Assembly (NCBI GenBank): GCA_040255465.1
Contig: JBDZVA010000002.1
Span: forward strand, 620,001-684,000
DNA length: 64,000 nucleotides
Direction of reading: 5' to 3'
Source: UBA5793 sp040255465
Lineage (GTDB): Bacteria > Planctomycetota > Phycisphaerae > Phycisphaerales > UBA5793
Each line of letters starts with the position of its first letter. Position 1 is the first letter of the stretch. The translations under genes were made by a program, and so were the position numbers. The notes below the pieces were generated by a model that was given only the letters and a program-made list of their open reading frames with translations, was not told the DNA's origin and did no database searches. This document shows positions 7,743 through 17,040 of this stretch, piece by piece.

Positions 7743-10700
7743 CGATCTGGCGGCTGGTCTGGCGCAGTCTGGTGTACGATCGCCGATCGCTCGCCGGAAC
7801 GCTGTCGGGCGCGGCGCTGGCGGCGATGGTGCTCGTCGGGGCGTTGATCATCGGCGATTCTGTGCGCTACACGCTCCGGCGCCAGGCCGAGTTGCGCATC
7901 GGCCACATCGACAACGCGCTGATCACCGGTGATCGCCTCGTGCGATCGGCGCTGGCCGACGCCATGAGTGCGGATCTCAAGAGTGCATCGCTGGCCCCGG
8001 TGCTGCGATTGCAGGGTGTGGCGTCGACGGTGGATCGCACACGCCGAGCGCTCAATGTGGCGCTGATGGGGGTCGATGCGCGATTCTTCGCCATGGCGCC
8101 AGTCTCCACATCACCTGCACTCAAGCCCGGCGAGGCATTCATCAACAGGCGGCTTGCGGCTCAACTGGCGATCAATGCCGGGGACGCCATCGTCATTCGC
8201 GTGAACAAGCCCAGCGCGCTCTCGCGCGACCTGACGCTGGCCACGACTGACGATGCGGTGCTGGCGCTGCGCGTCACGATCGCGCAGGTGATCGATGATG
8301 AACACTTCGGCCGCTTCAGTCTCGCTGCAAATCAAGTTCCGCCGTTCAACGTGTTCGTGCCCCTCGAATGGCTGGGAGAGAACGCGGAGCAACCCGGAAA
8401 GTCGAATCTGGTGCTGGAGCAAAACACACCGGGGTCGTCCGTGACACTGGATGATCTCGACGCGGTACTCCGCGCGCACTGGCACATCGAAGACCTCGGC
8501 CTGAGCACGCGATCGAGCGCCGTCGATCACACCACGGAGTGGCGATCGAGCCGCGTGTTCATTGATCAGGAAATCGCCTGGGCGGCAGCAGCTGCCGATC
8601 CGGATACGGTGGGTCTGCTCACGTATTTCGTCAATGAACTCCGACATGGCGAGCATGTCACGCCGTATTCCACGGTGACGGGAATCGGACCGCTCGAATC
8701 AACCGCCGAGCTTCCGATGTCTTGGAGGACTGTCATCCCCCGCGACCTCGGCGATGATGAGATCATCATTACGCGATGGTTGGCTGACGATCTCGATGCG
8801 ACCGTCGGCGATCGCATTGAGATCACATACTTCGTTCTCGACTCCGGCCGGCAGTTGCGCGAGCATTCCGCCGAGTTCTCGGTGCGCGGAATCATCGAGC
8901 AGGCCGGTCCGGAGGCTGACCCGCAACTGATGCCCGACATCCCCGGTCTCAGCGACAGCGCGAACTGCCGCGACTGGAACCCGGGGATCCCCATTAATCT
9001 TGATCGCATTCGCGACAAGGACGAGACGTACTGGGATAAACATCGCGGCACTCCAAAGGCTTTTGTCAGCCTCGCCGCCGCCCAGCGCCTCTGGGCGAAC
9101 CGATTTGGGCAGTTGACCGCTCTTCGCGTGCCGGATCGCGAGCCAGCGCTGCTTACGCCTGATTCACTTCTTCAGCGAGTATGGCCGGAGGACTTCGGCC
9201 TGACGTTTCAACCAGTGCGCGGACCGGCGCTGGCGGCGGCCAATCCCACGACCGATTTCGGCGGGCTGTTCATCGGCCTGAGCCTGTTCCTCATCGTCTC
9301 AGCGCTGCTTCTCACGGGGATGCTCTTCGCTTTCACGGTGCACCAGCGTCGCAAGCAGATGGGCGCCCTGCTGGCCCTGGGCTGGGACCACTCGACAGTG
9401 CGCGGCTGGCTGCTGCGCGAGGCGGTGATGGTCGCGATGATTGGCTCTTTCGTCGGGTCACTGTGTGCGGTCGGCTACAGCACAGTGCTGCTGGCGGCAT
9501 TGAAGTCGGTCTGGCAAGGCGCCGTAGCGTCGGCCGCGCTTGAACTGCACATCACTCCAATGACAGTCGGGATGGGTGCCGCGATCTCATTCATCGCGGC
9601 AATGACTTCGATGCACTTGGCCGCCCGCCGACTGCTCAAGCAACGGGCGGTGCAACTGCTCTCAGGCGAATCAGGGGACGACGCGACTCGGCTTGCTCCG
9701 ACCGGAAGGCGGCGCTGGCTGCTGCCCCTGGTTACGCTCGTCTGCCTGGCTTCAGGCGTGGGGTGTATCGCGTGGGGCGTGACGGGCGATCAGGGGACAG
9801 CCATCGCCGCGTTCTTCTCATCAGGATCGCTGCTGCTCATCGGCGGCATTCTCGCGTCGCGCTGGGGACTGACCCGACTGATCATGAAACCGGCCGATGA
9901 GCGATTCTCATCGACGCTGCTGGCTCTGCGCAGTGCTGCCCGCAGGCCCGGTCGATCCACGGCGGCCATCGCACTGCTCGCGTGCGGCTGCTTTCTCGTC
10001 GTGGCGGTGGGGATGAACCGATTGCAGTCACCCGCGGACGCAGGTCGCGATTCGGGTACGGGCGGGTTCGCACTCATCGGCGAGTCATCCATTCCGCTGC
10101 TGGCCGATCTGAATTCACCCGCCGCACGGGCCGCGGCGAACCTCGATGAGACGCTCTTCAAGGATGTGTCCTTTGTGCCGTTGCGCGTGCGCGATGGAGA
10201 TGAAGCGAGTTGTCTGAATCTCAACCGGGCTCAGCAGCCGCGCGTGCTGGGCGTGAATCCAAGAGAACTGGCCCGGCGTTCTGCCATGCGATTCGGCTCG
10301 ACGGTGAGCACGACCCGAGTGGGCAGCGCGTGGGAATTCCTGTTGGAGCCTGACCGCGACAAAGATGTGATCCCGGCGATCGTCGATCAGGCCTCGATGA
10401 TGTGGGCGATGCATCGCTCACTTGGCGATGTCGTCGAGTATCAGGATGATCAGGGCCAGCGCGTGCGTCTGCGCCTCATTGCCACGCTGACCAATTCGAT
10501 TCTCCAGGGCAGTCTGATCATCAGTGAAGCGGACTTTGAAAAGTACTTCCCTTCCGAGGCGGGCCATCGCATGCTGCTCATCGACGCGCCGCCTGACAAA
10601 GCCGACGCCGTCGGCCGGGCGCTCACGCGCAGTTTCGAGGATATCGGCCTCCAGATTACGCCGGCGCCGGAACGACTCGCCGAGTTCAATGCCGTGCAGA

Positions 10701-11083
10701 ACACCTACATGGCGGTCTTCCAGGTGCTTGGTGGCCTTGGTCTGATCGTCGGCACTGCGGGGCTGGGGATGGTGCTCGTGCGCAACGTCAGCGAACGGCG
10801 CGGCGAACTGGCCCTGCTGATCGCCATCGGCTGCACCCAGCGCGATCTGCGCCGCCTGCTGCTCATTGAACACGCGATGCTCCTCACGCTTGGCGTGGCC
10901 ATCGGTGTCGGCGCGGCCGTACCGGCTGTCTGGCCGGCGATTCGCCAGTCTGCATCCGGTTCCACCGTTGGAGTCACGATCGTCATTGTGGCGATGATCG
11001 CGCTCTCCGGGTCGATCTGGGTCACGCTCGCCACACACTGGGCGATGCGCGGCCGGCTGATTGATTCGCTGCGCTACGAGTGA
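7739..11083 (+). CDS. Giant FtsX/MacB-type ABC permease
   Basis: A 1114-residue permease with one N-terminal helix (about 21-43), a very large extracytoplasmic domain (about 45-510), a central helix bundle (about 515-760, with GLSLFLIVSALLLTGMLFAF as the first helix of an FtsX repeat), a second periplasmic domain (about 765-985), and a terminal FtsX repeat beginning at FQVLGGLGLIVGTAGLG. Two FtsX repeats in one chain make it a fused dimer-type permease like those in LolCE-related or lipoprotein/lipid export systems. It is translationally coupled to the ATPase. The periplasmic part is unusually long for the family, suggesting a dedicated substrate or partner. Substrate unknown. Confidence 0.9.
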   Translation: MTIWRLVWRSLVYDRRSLAGTLSGAALAAMVLVGALIIGDSVRYTLRRQAELRIGHIDNALITGDRLVRSALADAMSADLKSASLAPVLRLQGVASTVDRTRRALNVALMGVDARFFAMAPVSTSPALKPGEAFINRRLAAQLAINAGDAIVIRVNKPSALSRDLTLATTDDAVLALRVTIAQVIDDEHFGRFSLAANQVPPFNVFVPLEWLGENAEQPGKSNLVLEQNTPGSSVTLDDLDAVLRAHWHIEDLGLSTRSSAVDHTTEWRSSRVFIDQEIAWAAAAADPDTVGLLTYFVNELRHGEHVTPYSTVTGIGPLESTAELPMSWRTVIPRDLGDDEIIITRWLADDLDATVGDRIEITYFVLDSGRQLREHSAEFSVRGIIEQAGPEADPQLMPDIPGLSDSANCRDWNPGIPINLDRIRDKDETYWDKHRGTPKAFVSLAAAQRLWANRFGQLTALRVPDREPALLTPDSLLQRVWPEDFGLTFQPVRGPALAAANPTTDFGGLFIGLSLFLIVSALLLTGMLFAFTVHQRRKQMGALLALGWDHSTVRGWLLREAVMVAMIGSFVGSLCAVGYSTVLLAALKSVWQGAVASAALELHITPMTVGMGAAISFIAAMTSMHLAARRLLKQRAVQLLSGESGDDATRLAPTGRRRWLLPLVTLVCLASGVGCIAWGVTGDQGTAIAAFFSSGSLLLIGGILASRWGLTRLIMKPADERFSSTLLALRSAARRPGRSTAAIALLACGCFLVVAVGMNRLQSPADAGRDSGTGGFALIGESSIPLLADLNSPAARAAANLDETLFKDVSFVPLRVRDGDEASCLNLNRAQQPRVLGVNPRELARRSAMRFGSTVSTTRVGSAWEFLLEPDRDKDVIPAIVDQASMMWAMHRSLGDVVEYQDDQGQRVRLRLIATLTNSILQGSLIISEADFEKYFPSEAGHRMLLIDAPPDKADAVGRALTRSFEDIGLQITPAPERLAEFNAVQNTYMAVFQVLGGLGLIVGTAGLGMVLVRNVSERRGELALLIAIGCTQRDLRRLLLIEHAMLLTLGVAIGVGAAVPAVWPAIRQSASGSTVGVTIVIVAMIALSGSIWVTLATHWAMRGRLIDSLRYE

Positions 11084-11174
11084 CTCATGCCATTGAACCC
11101 TGTCCGCGCACGCCGGTAGACGTGAGTGCGTCGGGCTATCCTTGACAGCCCGGCAGTCCCAGATGGAGCCATGC

Positions 11175-12479
11175 ATGAATCGCCACGCCTTACTTCCAAT
11201 GACGCTCGCCTGCGCGATCATCGCTCGGCACGCCGGCGCCCAGCCGCCGGCGCAATGGTCGCAGTGGCGCGGCCCCCACTTCAACGGCTCGGCCGACGCG
11301 ACCAATCTGCCAACCACCTGGAGCAAGACGGAGAACATCGCGTGGGTCACCTCCCTGCCCGGCCCGAGCGCCGCGACGCCGAGTGTGACGGGCGATCATC
11401 TCTTTTTGACCGCTTGTGCCGAAGATGGACTCACGCTCATGGCCCTCGCGCTCGATCGCGCGACGGGCAGAATCCTCTGGCAACGACCCAACGGCCCGGG
11501 ACGCGATTCACGACAGCGCGGCTACGAGAACACGTTCGCCGAGTGTTCGCCGGTCGCTGATGCCGAGTTGGATGTCGCGTGCTTCCTCTTCGGCAATGGA
11601 CGTCTGGCCGGATACAACTTCAAGGGCGATGAACTCTGGGCCCGCGATCTCATCGAAGAGTTCGGCGCGTTCCAGAACGACTGGGGCTACGCCTCGAGTC
11701 CACTGCTGTACGACGGCCGAATCTACGTACAGGTGCTGCGTAGCGGCGAGTCATACATCCTCGCCGTCGAACCAAAGACCGGCGAAACGATCTGGCGGCA
11801 CGTGCGCGAAGATGATGCGCGCAGCGAATCCGAACAGGCGTACACCTCTCCTGTCCCGTTTCTCAATGGAGAGCGCAAGGAGATTCTGATCCTTGGCGCA
11901 GATTGTCTCACCGCCCACGACCCGGCGACCGGCAAGGAGTACTGGCGCTGGTCGGGCCTGAATCCGCGCAAGGCGCGCAACTATCGCTGCATCACCAACA
12001 CACTCGTCGGCAACGACGGCTTCATTTATGTCACCGAGCCGCAGAACAACGCGCTGCATGCTTTGCAAGTCAAGGGCGATGACGTCACCGAAGTCTGGAC
12101 TCTGGATCGGCCGACCCCCGATGTCATGACGCCACTGCTCTACAAGGATCGTCTCTACGTGAGCGACGGCCGGCGTCGCCGCAAGATGGTCTGCCTCAAT
12201 CCCACCACCGGCGAGCACATCTGGGAGAGCGATCTCGACACGCACACCTTCATCCGCGCTTCAGCCACGGCCGGCGATGGAAAGATCTACCTCATCGATG
12301 CCGAAGGCTTTGTGACCATTCTCGAAGCCGGAGACGAATACAAGGTCGTCTCGACGATCGAGATGGATTCCTATCCCTGCCGCTCCAACATCGTCATCGA
12401 CAACAATCAACTGCTCATCCGCACCAGCGACAGCCTCTACTGCATTGGCAAACAGGCCGAAGACGCGCCGCAACCGTAG
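11175..12479 (+). CDS. Secreted PQQ-like beta-propeller repeat protein
   Basis: A 434-residue exported beta-propeller. I chose the ATG at 11175 because GGAG lies 6 bases upstream and a signal peptide follows (MNRHALLPMTLACAI, cleavage after HAGA). The mature part opens with WSQWRGPHFNG, the usual start of planctomycete PQQ-like propeller proteins, and carries repeats of the DxATGxxxW type (DRATGRILWQ, DPATGKEYWRW, NPTTGEHIWESD). Such proteins usually bind partners rather than PQQ, and no PQQ dehydrogenase residues are evident. The role is unknown; it probably sits in the periplasm. It lies 91 bases after the permease stop, with another propeller gene following. Confidence 0.88.
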   Translation: MNRHALLPMTLACAIIARHAGAQPPAQWSQWRGPHFNGSADATNLPTTWSKTENIAWVTSLPGPSAATPSVTGDHLFLTACAEDGLTLMALALDRATGRILWQRPNGPGRDSRQRGYENTFAECSPVADAELDVACFLFGNGRLAGYNFKGDELWARDLIEEFGAFQNDWGYASSPLLYDGRIYVQVLRSGESYILAVEPKTGETIWRHVREDDARSESEQAYTSPVPFLNGERKEILILGADCLTAHDPATGKEYWRWSGLNPRKARNYRCITNTLVGNDGFIYVTEPQNNALHALQVKGDDVTEVWTLDRPTPDVMTPLLYKDRLYVSDGRRRRKMVCLNPTTGEHIWESDLDTHTFIRASATAGDGKIYLIDAEGFVTILEAGDEYKVVSTIEMDSYPCRSNIVIDNNQLLIRTSDSLYCIGKQAEDAPQP

Positions 12480-12558
12480 CGTCCGTCGCGCGGATCGCGC
12501 AAGTCAGCACGCGAACACGCACTCTTGGGTTTCGCAACACGCCTCCGGGGAGAACCTC

Positions 12559-14355
12559 ATGTACCGCTCGACACTGACTGGACTCATCTTCGCCCTGCTG
12601 CTCTCCACTCCGATTGCCGGCGCAATGCAGGACCCGGCCGCTGCGAAGACCGATGACGCCGCCCGCGCCAGACTCGAGCAGGACTTCGCCAAGACCATGT
12701 CCGGTGCCCAGCTCGTCGGCTACTTCACGCGCACCGGCCAACCCGACGACAAGCCGCTGAACAAAGATCGCTACACACTCGGCGTCGTAGAAAAAGTCGA
12801 TGGCGACATCTGGCGCTTCGACGCCCGCATCCAGTATGGCGACAACGACGTGACCGTTCCCCTCATGCTCCAGGTCAAGTGGGCCGGCGACACCCCCGTC
12901 ATCACCCTCACCGACTTCGCCGTGCCGGGCATGGGCACCTTCACCGCGCGCGTCCTCGTCTACCGCGGCGAGTACGCAGGCACATGGAGCGCCGGCGACC
13001 ACGGCGGACAGATGTTCGGCAAAGTCACGCGGCCCGACGCAAAGAGCGACGGCGCAACGACCGACGAGACCTCCGGCAACTGGCCCTCCTTCCGCGGCCC
13101 GGGCGCGCGCGGCTACGACGATAGCCACCCCCTGCCTGATACCTTCAATGTCGAGACCGGCACCAACATCCGCTGGACAACCCCCATCGAGGGCCTCGCC
13201 CATTCCAGCCCCGTCATCGTCGGCGATCACCTCTACCTCACCACCGCCGTCAAGGAGGGCGAAGACACGTTGAAAGTCGGCCTCTACGGCGAGATCGGCT
13301 CCGTGCAGGATGACTCCAAATACCAGTTCAAAGTGCTCTGCGTCAATCGCAAGACCGGCGACATCCTCTGGACCAAGACGGCCTGGCAAGGTGTGCCCGT
13401 CATCAAGCGCCACCCCAAGGGCAGCCACGCCGCGTCCACCCCCGCCGCAGACGCCTCGCATGTCGTCGCCTTCTTCGGCACTGAAGGCCTCTACTGCTAC
13501 AACCCGCAGGGCGAGCTGCTCTGGTCGAAGAACTTCGGCACGCTCGACTCGGGCTACTACATGGTCCCCGACGCCCAGTGGGGCTTTGCCAGTTCGCCGG
13601 TCATCTACAAGGACAAGGTCCTCGTGCAGTGCGACGTGCAGGGCGATTCGTTCCTCGCAGCGTTGAACATCGACACTGGCGATGAACTCTGGCGCACGCC
13701 GCGCGATGAAGTCCCCACCTGGAGCACCCCCACCGTCGCCGTCGGCAAGGATCGCACACAGGTCATCTGCAACGGCTACAAGCAGATCGCCGGCTACGAC
13801 CTGAACACCGGCGAGCAACTCTGGTCGCTCGTCGGCGGCGGCGACATCCCCGTGCCCACCCCCGTCGTCGCCAACGGCCTGATCTACATCACCAACGCGC
13901 ACGGCCGCATGGCGCCGATCTACGCCATCCGCACCAGCGCCAAGGGCGAACTCGAAATGCCTCCCGACGGCCTGGCGAACCAGCACATGGCGTGGGCCTA
14001 CGCCCGGCGCGGCGCCTACATGCAATCGCCCCTCGCCTACAGGGATCTGCTCTACCTCTGCACCGACGCCGGCATCGTCTCCTGCTTCGACGCCGTCAGC
14101 GGCGAGATGCTCTTCCGCGAACGCGTCGGCGACGGCCGCTCGGGCTTCACCGCGTCAGCCGTGGCGGGCGATGGCAAGATCTACTACACCAGCGAGCAGG
14201 GCTCGATCCAGATCGTCAAAGCCGGCCGCGAGTGGGAAAAGTTGGCCACCTGCGACCTCGGCGAAACCTGCATGGCTACCCCGGCGATCAGCGACGGCGT
14301 GATCTACTTCCGGGCGCGGAGTCATTTGTTCGCGATTGGGTTGCCCAAGGAATGA
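12559..14355 (+). CDS. Secreted PQQ-like beta-propeller protein with an extra N-terminal domain
   Basis: A 598-residue exported protein. The ATG at 12559 follows GGGGAGAA and begins a signal peptide (MYRSTLTGLIFALLLSTPIAGA). Residues of about 25-165 form an extra N-terminal beta-rich domain. The propeller then begins at NWPSFRGPGARGYDD with repeats NRKTGDILW, NIDTGDELWRT, DLNTGEQLWSL and DAVSGEMLFRE. It is a tandem partner of the preceding propeller gene, 79 bases away, but is clearly diverged. Its codons end in C or G far more consistently than those of its neighbours, which may reflect high expression. Function unknown; periplasmic scaffolding or substrate binding is likely. Confidence 0.88.
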   Translation: MYRSTLTGLIFALLLSTPIAGAMQDPAAAKTDDAARARLEQDFAKTMSGAQLVGYFTRTGQPDDKPLNKDRYTLGVVEKVDGDIWRFDARIQYGDNDVTVPLMLQVKWAGDTPVITLTDFAVPGMGTFTARVLVYRGEYAGTWSAGDHGGQMFGKVTRPDAKSDGATTDETSGNWPSFRGPGARGYDDSHPLPDTFNVETGTNIRWTTPIEGLAHSSPVIVGDHLYLTTAVKEGEDTLKVGLYGEIGSVQDDSKYQFKVLCVNRKTGDILWTKTAWQGVPVIKRHPKGSHAASTPAADASHVVAFFGTEGLYCYNPQGELLWSKNFGTLDSGYYMVPDAQWGFASSPVIYKDKVLVQCDVQGDSFLAALNIDTGDELWRTPRDEVPTWSTPTVAVGKDRTQVICNGYKQIAGYDLNTGEQLWSLVGGGDIPVPTPVVANGLIYITNAHGRMAPIYAIRTSAKGELEMPPDGLANQHMAWAYARRGAYMQSPLAYRDLLYLCTDAGIVSCFDAVSGEMLFRERVGDGRSGFTASAVAGDGKIYYTSEQGSIQIVKAGREWEKLATCDLGETCMATPAISDGVIYFRARSHLFAIGLPKE

Positions 14356-14509
14356 TCAATGACGAGCCGCGCCCGCCGAAGGCCGTGAGCGTAGCCGAAC
14401 GGTCAGGAAGCGGTGCTCGCCGATCACCAGCCTTCCCCAAGCCGCCCGTGCATCATCCGTGCTTACGCGTGGGGCTCGGTTTCCGACGGAGCGGCCCACG
14501 TGCAATCGT

Positions 14510-15610
14510 TCACGCCATCTTCGGATCAATCAGTGCCTTGACAACCTGGCGCGATTCGACGGCCGCGAGGGCTTCGTTCGTTTGACGCAGCCCGAAGCGC
14601 TGCATGCGCATGCTTGCCCAGGGTGCGGCGCGGTGTGGGTCTTTGAGAATCTCGACGCCACGGTAGAAGTGGGAGAAGTCTGAGCCCCAGCAGCCGCGGA
14701 TGTCGAGGTGTTTGCGGTTGAGATCGAGGTGCGGGTTGAAGGGGATGTCACCGTGGTCGGTGTACTGGCCGACGACGACGACACGGCCGGCATCGCGCGT
14801 GGAGCGCATCGCCTGCACCACGGCGATCGGTGCGCCGGTCGCTTCGATGGTAATGTCGGCTCCGCGTCCATGCGTGTGCTCATGCACCCAGTCGAGTCGG
14901 GCCTTCTCGTTGCAGGACATGAAGTCGAGCGTGGCGGTCGCGCCAGTGCCGACGGCCGCTTCGAGGCGCGAAGCCGGGTTGCCGATGCACAGCACCTTCA
15001 GGGCCCCGGCCATCTTCGCGAACACTACCGCCGAAAGCCCAACCGGCCCACTGCCCAGCACCAGCACGGTATCACCCAGCGAGACCTCGGCCCGATCCAC
15101 CGCGTGCAGCGCCGTCGGCAGCGAGCAGCCCGCCGCCATGTAGGTTTCAAAGGGCAGATCGTCGAGACGGATGCATCGCGTGCCCGGCTTGAGATAGAGC
15201 TGCTGCGCCCAGCCGCCCGTCAGGCCGTCGGCCAGACCAAAGGTGATGCCGTAAACCTTGCGATGCGGGCAGCGCGTGGAAGCCTTGGCGACGAGGCAAT
15301 GCCAGCAGGCGTTGCACGTGCCGTGCACATCGAGAAAGGTGATGCGATCGCCCTCGCGCAGGGGCCGGCCGTTGACGTCGAGCAGTGTGCCACGGATCTT
15401 TGAAAGCACGCCGGCCGAGACGTGGCCGGGAATGATGGGATAGGGCACGCCTGAGAGCCGACTGTCGCGCAGGTGCACATCCGTGCCGCACACTTCACTC
15501 AGGTGGACATCGAGCACGCCGCTGTCGGGCTCGAGTTGCGGCTCGGGCAATTCACGGACTTCGATGGGCTTGCCGCCGCCGGGCATGATGGCGGCGAGAA
15601 CACTGGGCAT
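14510..15610 (-). CDS. Zinc-dependent medium-chain alcohol dehydrogenase
   Basis: A 366-residue MDR-family NAD(P)-dependent dehydrogenase. The catalytic-zinc Cys is Cys41 in EVCGTDVH and the His is His63 in PGHVSAG. The usual Glu of GHE is Val here. The structural zinc lobe is C-x2-C-x2-C followed by a fourth Cys (GTCNACWHC...TRC). VLVLGSGPVGLSA is the cofactor-binding loop. I used the ATG at 15610, which has GGAG 9 bases upstream and matches the family N-terminus; an ATG at 15652 with a nearby AGG would add 14 proline-rich residues. The substrate alcohol cannot be read from the sequence. It lies convergent to the preceding propeller gene. Confidence 0.88.
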   Translation of the reverse strand: MPSVLAAIMPGGGKPIEVRELPEPQLEPDSGVLDVHLSEVCGTDVHLRDSRLSGVPYPIIPGHVSAGVLSKIRGTLLDVNGRPLREGDRITFLDVHGTCNACWHCLVAKASTRCPHRKVYGITFGLADGLTGGWAQQLYLKPGTRCIRLDDLPFETYMAAGCSLPTALHAVDRAEVSLGDTVLVLGSGPVGLSAVVFAKMAGALKVLCIGNPASRLEAAVGTGATATLDFMSCNEKARLDWVHEHTHGRGADITIEATGAPIAVVQAMRSTRDAGRVVVVGQYTDHGDIPFNPHLDLNRKHLDIRGCWGSDFSHFYRGVEILKDPHRAAPWASMRMQRFGLRQTNEALAAVESRQVVKALIDPKMA

Positions 15611-15698
15611 GGTCGATCGCTCCGGAGGATTCGGCTCGGCAAGCGTAGGCATCCTGTCCTCGCGACGAGAAGTACAACCGTGCCCGCCTCCGTGCGAC

Positions 15699-16400
15699 TC
15701 AGCGGCTCGATGGTTGATTGCCCGAGTCGGCTATTCGCGCGCGCAATTGTGCCGCAAAGCGATGCTGGGTGAAGACAAGGCGCCACATCTGCGGCTCGAG
15801 CCACCAGGGACTGATGAAGTACCCGAGCGCTCGCAGAATCAACGGGAGTTCGCGCCGGCGGGCCATTGCCTTTTCAAGGCATTCGAGCGCGGATTCGTAT
15901 TCTCCCGCCAGTTGGTGCCGCAGCACCATGTCGGCGTAGAGGTAGGCGAACCCACCCGCCGTCTTCTTGCATGCAGCGGCCTTGCGGTACCAGTGCGCCG
16001 CCTCCAGGGGCCGCTCCATGCTTGAGTAGCAGTCGCCCGTCGCGGCGAAGATGGTCGACTTGACGAATTCGCAGGACTCTTCGATCTCAGGATCGGGGCA
16101 TTGCAGGGTGTGCAGTGGTTCGAGAATCTCGAGGGCTTTCTGCGGTCGCATGCGCCACCAGGTGAGAAGGCTCGAGGCTGCGTACACGCGGCGCATGGCG
16201 TCATGCAGGATGGGCGAACCAAACGCGGACTTCGACTTCTTTCCGGTGAAAGGAAACAAGAGGCATCCCGGGATCCAGAACCAGAGCCAGAGGCGCGAGT
16301 GGCCGCTGGCCAGCAACACGATGGAAAAAAGAGCGATGCACAATGCGATGCCGCGCCGCGCCCAGATATTCAGTGAGGTCCACCAGAGGAGCAATCGCAT
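15699..16400 (-). CDS. Membrane-anchored TPR-like protein of unknown function
   Basis: A 233-residue protein with two N-terminal hydrophobic helices (about 14-32 and 36-51) and a soluble alpha-helical region. The helical pairs, including AALEC- and AAHWYRKAA-type segments, resemble TPR repeats (GDCYSSMERPLEAAHWYRKA, LAGEYESALECLEKAMA). The first 55 residues are clearly similar to the stand-alone 62-residue protein encoded at 17041-17229: MRL-x2-WW, a W-x-R-x-G turn, and a tryptophan-rich second helix. That suggests duplication of one membrane hairpin, with or without a TPR tail. No function can be assigned. It is the second of four co-directional minus-strand genes. Confidence 0.65.
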   Translation of the reverse strand: MRLLLWWTSLNIWARRGIALCIALFSIVLLASGHSRLWLWFWIPGCLLFPFTGKKSKSAFGSPILHDAMRRVYAASSLLTWWRMRPQKALEILEPLHTLQCPDPEIEESCEFVKSTIFAATGDCYSSMERPLEAAHWYRKAAACKKTAGGFAYLYADMVLRHQLAGEYESALECLEKAMARRRELPLILRALGYFISPWWLEPQMWRLVFTQHRFAAQLRARIADSGNQPSSR

Positions 16401-16427
16401 CGGAAGCGTCTCGCACGAACGAGGGAG

Positions 16428-16859
16428 TCACACATCCAGCCGCCGCTCGTACGGCACAACTTCGCCGAGTTCAACGGCTCGCTTCATGAGCCGAAGATAC
16501 ATCGCCCAGCAGAACGAAGAAGTTCGATAGTGGGAGTTGACCTCGGGCCAGCCGGCATGGCAGAACTGAACCTGCGTAGCTCCATTTCGTTCGTCAAGTT
16601 TGAATTCGATGCGCGAGTCGATCCAGTCATCGTCGGCAAACGTCATCTCAAATGCGAACTCTTCGCTGGGTCGGCAGCGCGTGACGACGGCACGCCATTC
16701 GAACCCCGAGCCGAAGTCGAGGGCATACTCGCTGCCCGTTTCGGGAGTGCCGCTGGAGCGCCGGGTCCACCAGCTATCGAGGCCCATCGGCGTCGCAATG
16801 GCGTCAAAGACAGAATCAGCCGGCGCATTGACCGGAAAGTCGAAATGAATCTCGGGCAC
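16428..16859 (-). CDS. SRPBCC (START/AHSA1-like) domain protein
   Basis: A 143-residue hydrophobic-cavity protein of the AHSA1/polyketide-cyclase superfamily. It opens with VPEIHFDFPVNAPADSVFDA, the typical first strand and helix, contains GLDSWWT after the first helix, and has a long C-terminal helix (SSFCWAMYLRLMKRAVELGE). The frame is open further upstream, but the GTG at 16859 puts the first strand at the right place and has GGAG a short distance ahead. Such proteins bind small lipids or act as Hsp90 co-chaperone relatives; the ligand is unknown. Confidence 0.75.
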   Translation of the reverse strand: MPEIHFDFPVNAPADSVFDAIATPMGLDSWWTRRSSGTPETGSEYALDFGSGFEWRAVVTRCRPSEEFAFEMTFADDDWIDSRIEFKLDERNGATQVQFCHAGWPEVNSHYRTSSFCWAMYLRLMKRAVELGEVVPYERRLDV

Positions 16860-17040
16860 AATCCAACTCCTGTGCGAGTGACCCCCATTCCATATTAGTA
16901 CAGCTCCTACTGCTGGTTGCACGTCATTGAAAACTGTTCCGGCGAATACTCGCTGCGGCAGACGCGGTGTTCGCCGTCCCCGCGCCGCGTCATGCTTACA
17001 TTTCACATCAGCAAGAGTCGCAGAGGCGGTGAAGCCTCGC

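Noticed and set aside
12415..14025. A 536-residue open frame on the minus strand
   Set aside because: It is antisense to the second beta-propeller gene. High GC3 of that gene opens long antisense frames; there is no ribosome binding site or family match, and the plus-strand protein has clear repeats.
11175..14355. PQQ-dependent alcohol dehydrogenases
   Set aside because: Both proteins have the propeller repeats but lack the dehydrogenase calcium and disulfide-ring signatures, so an enzymatic call is not supported.
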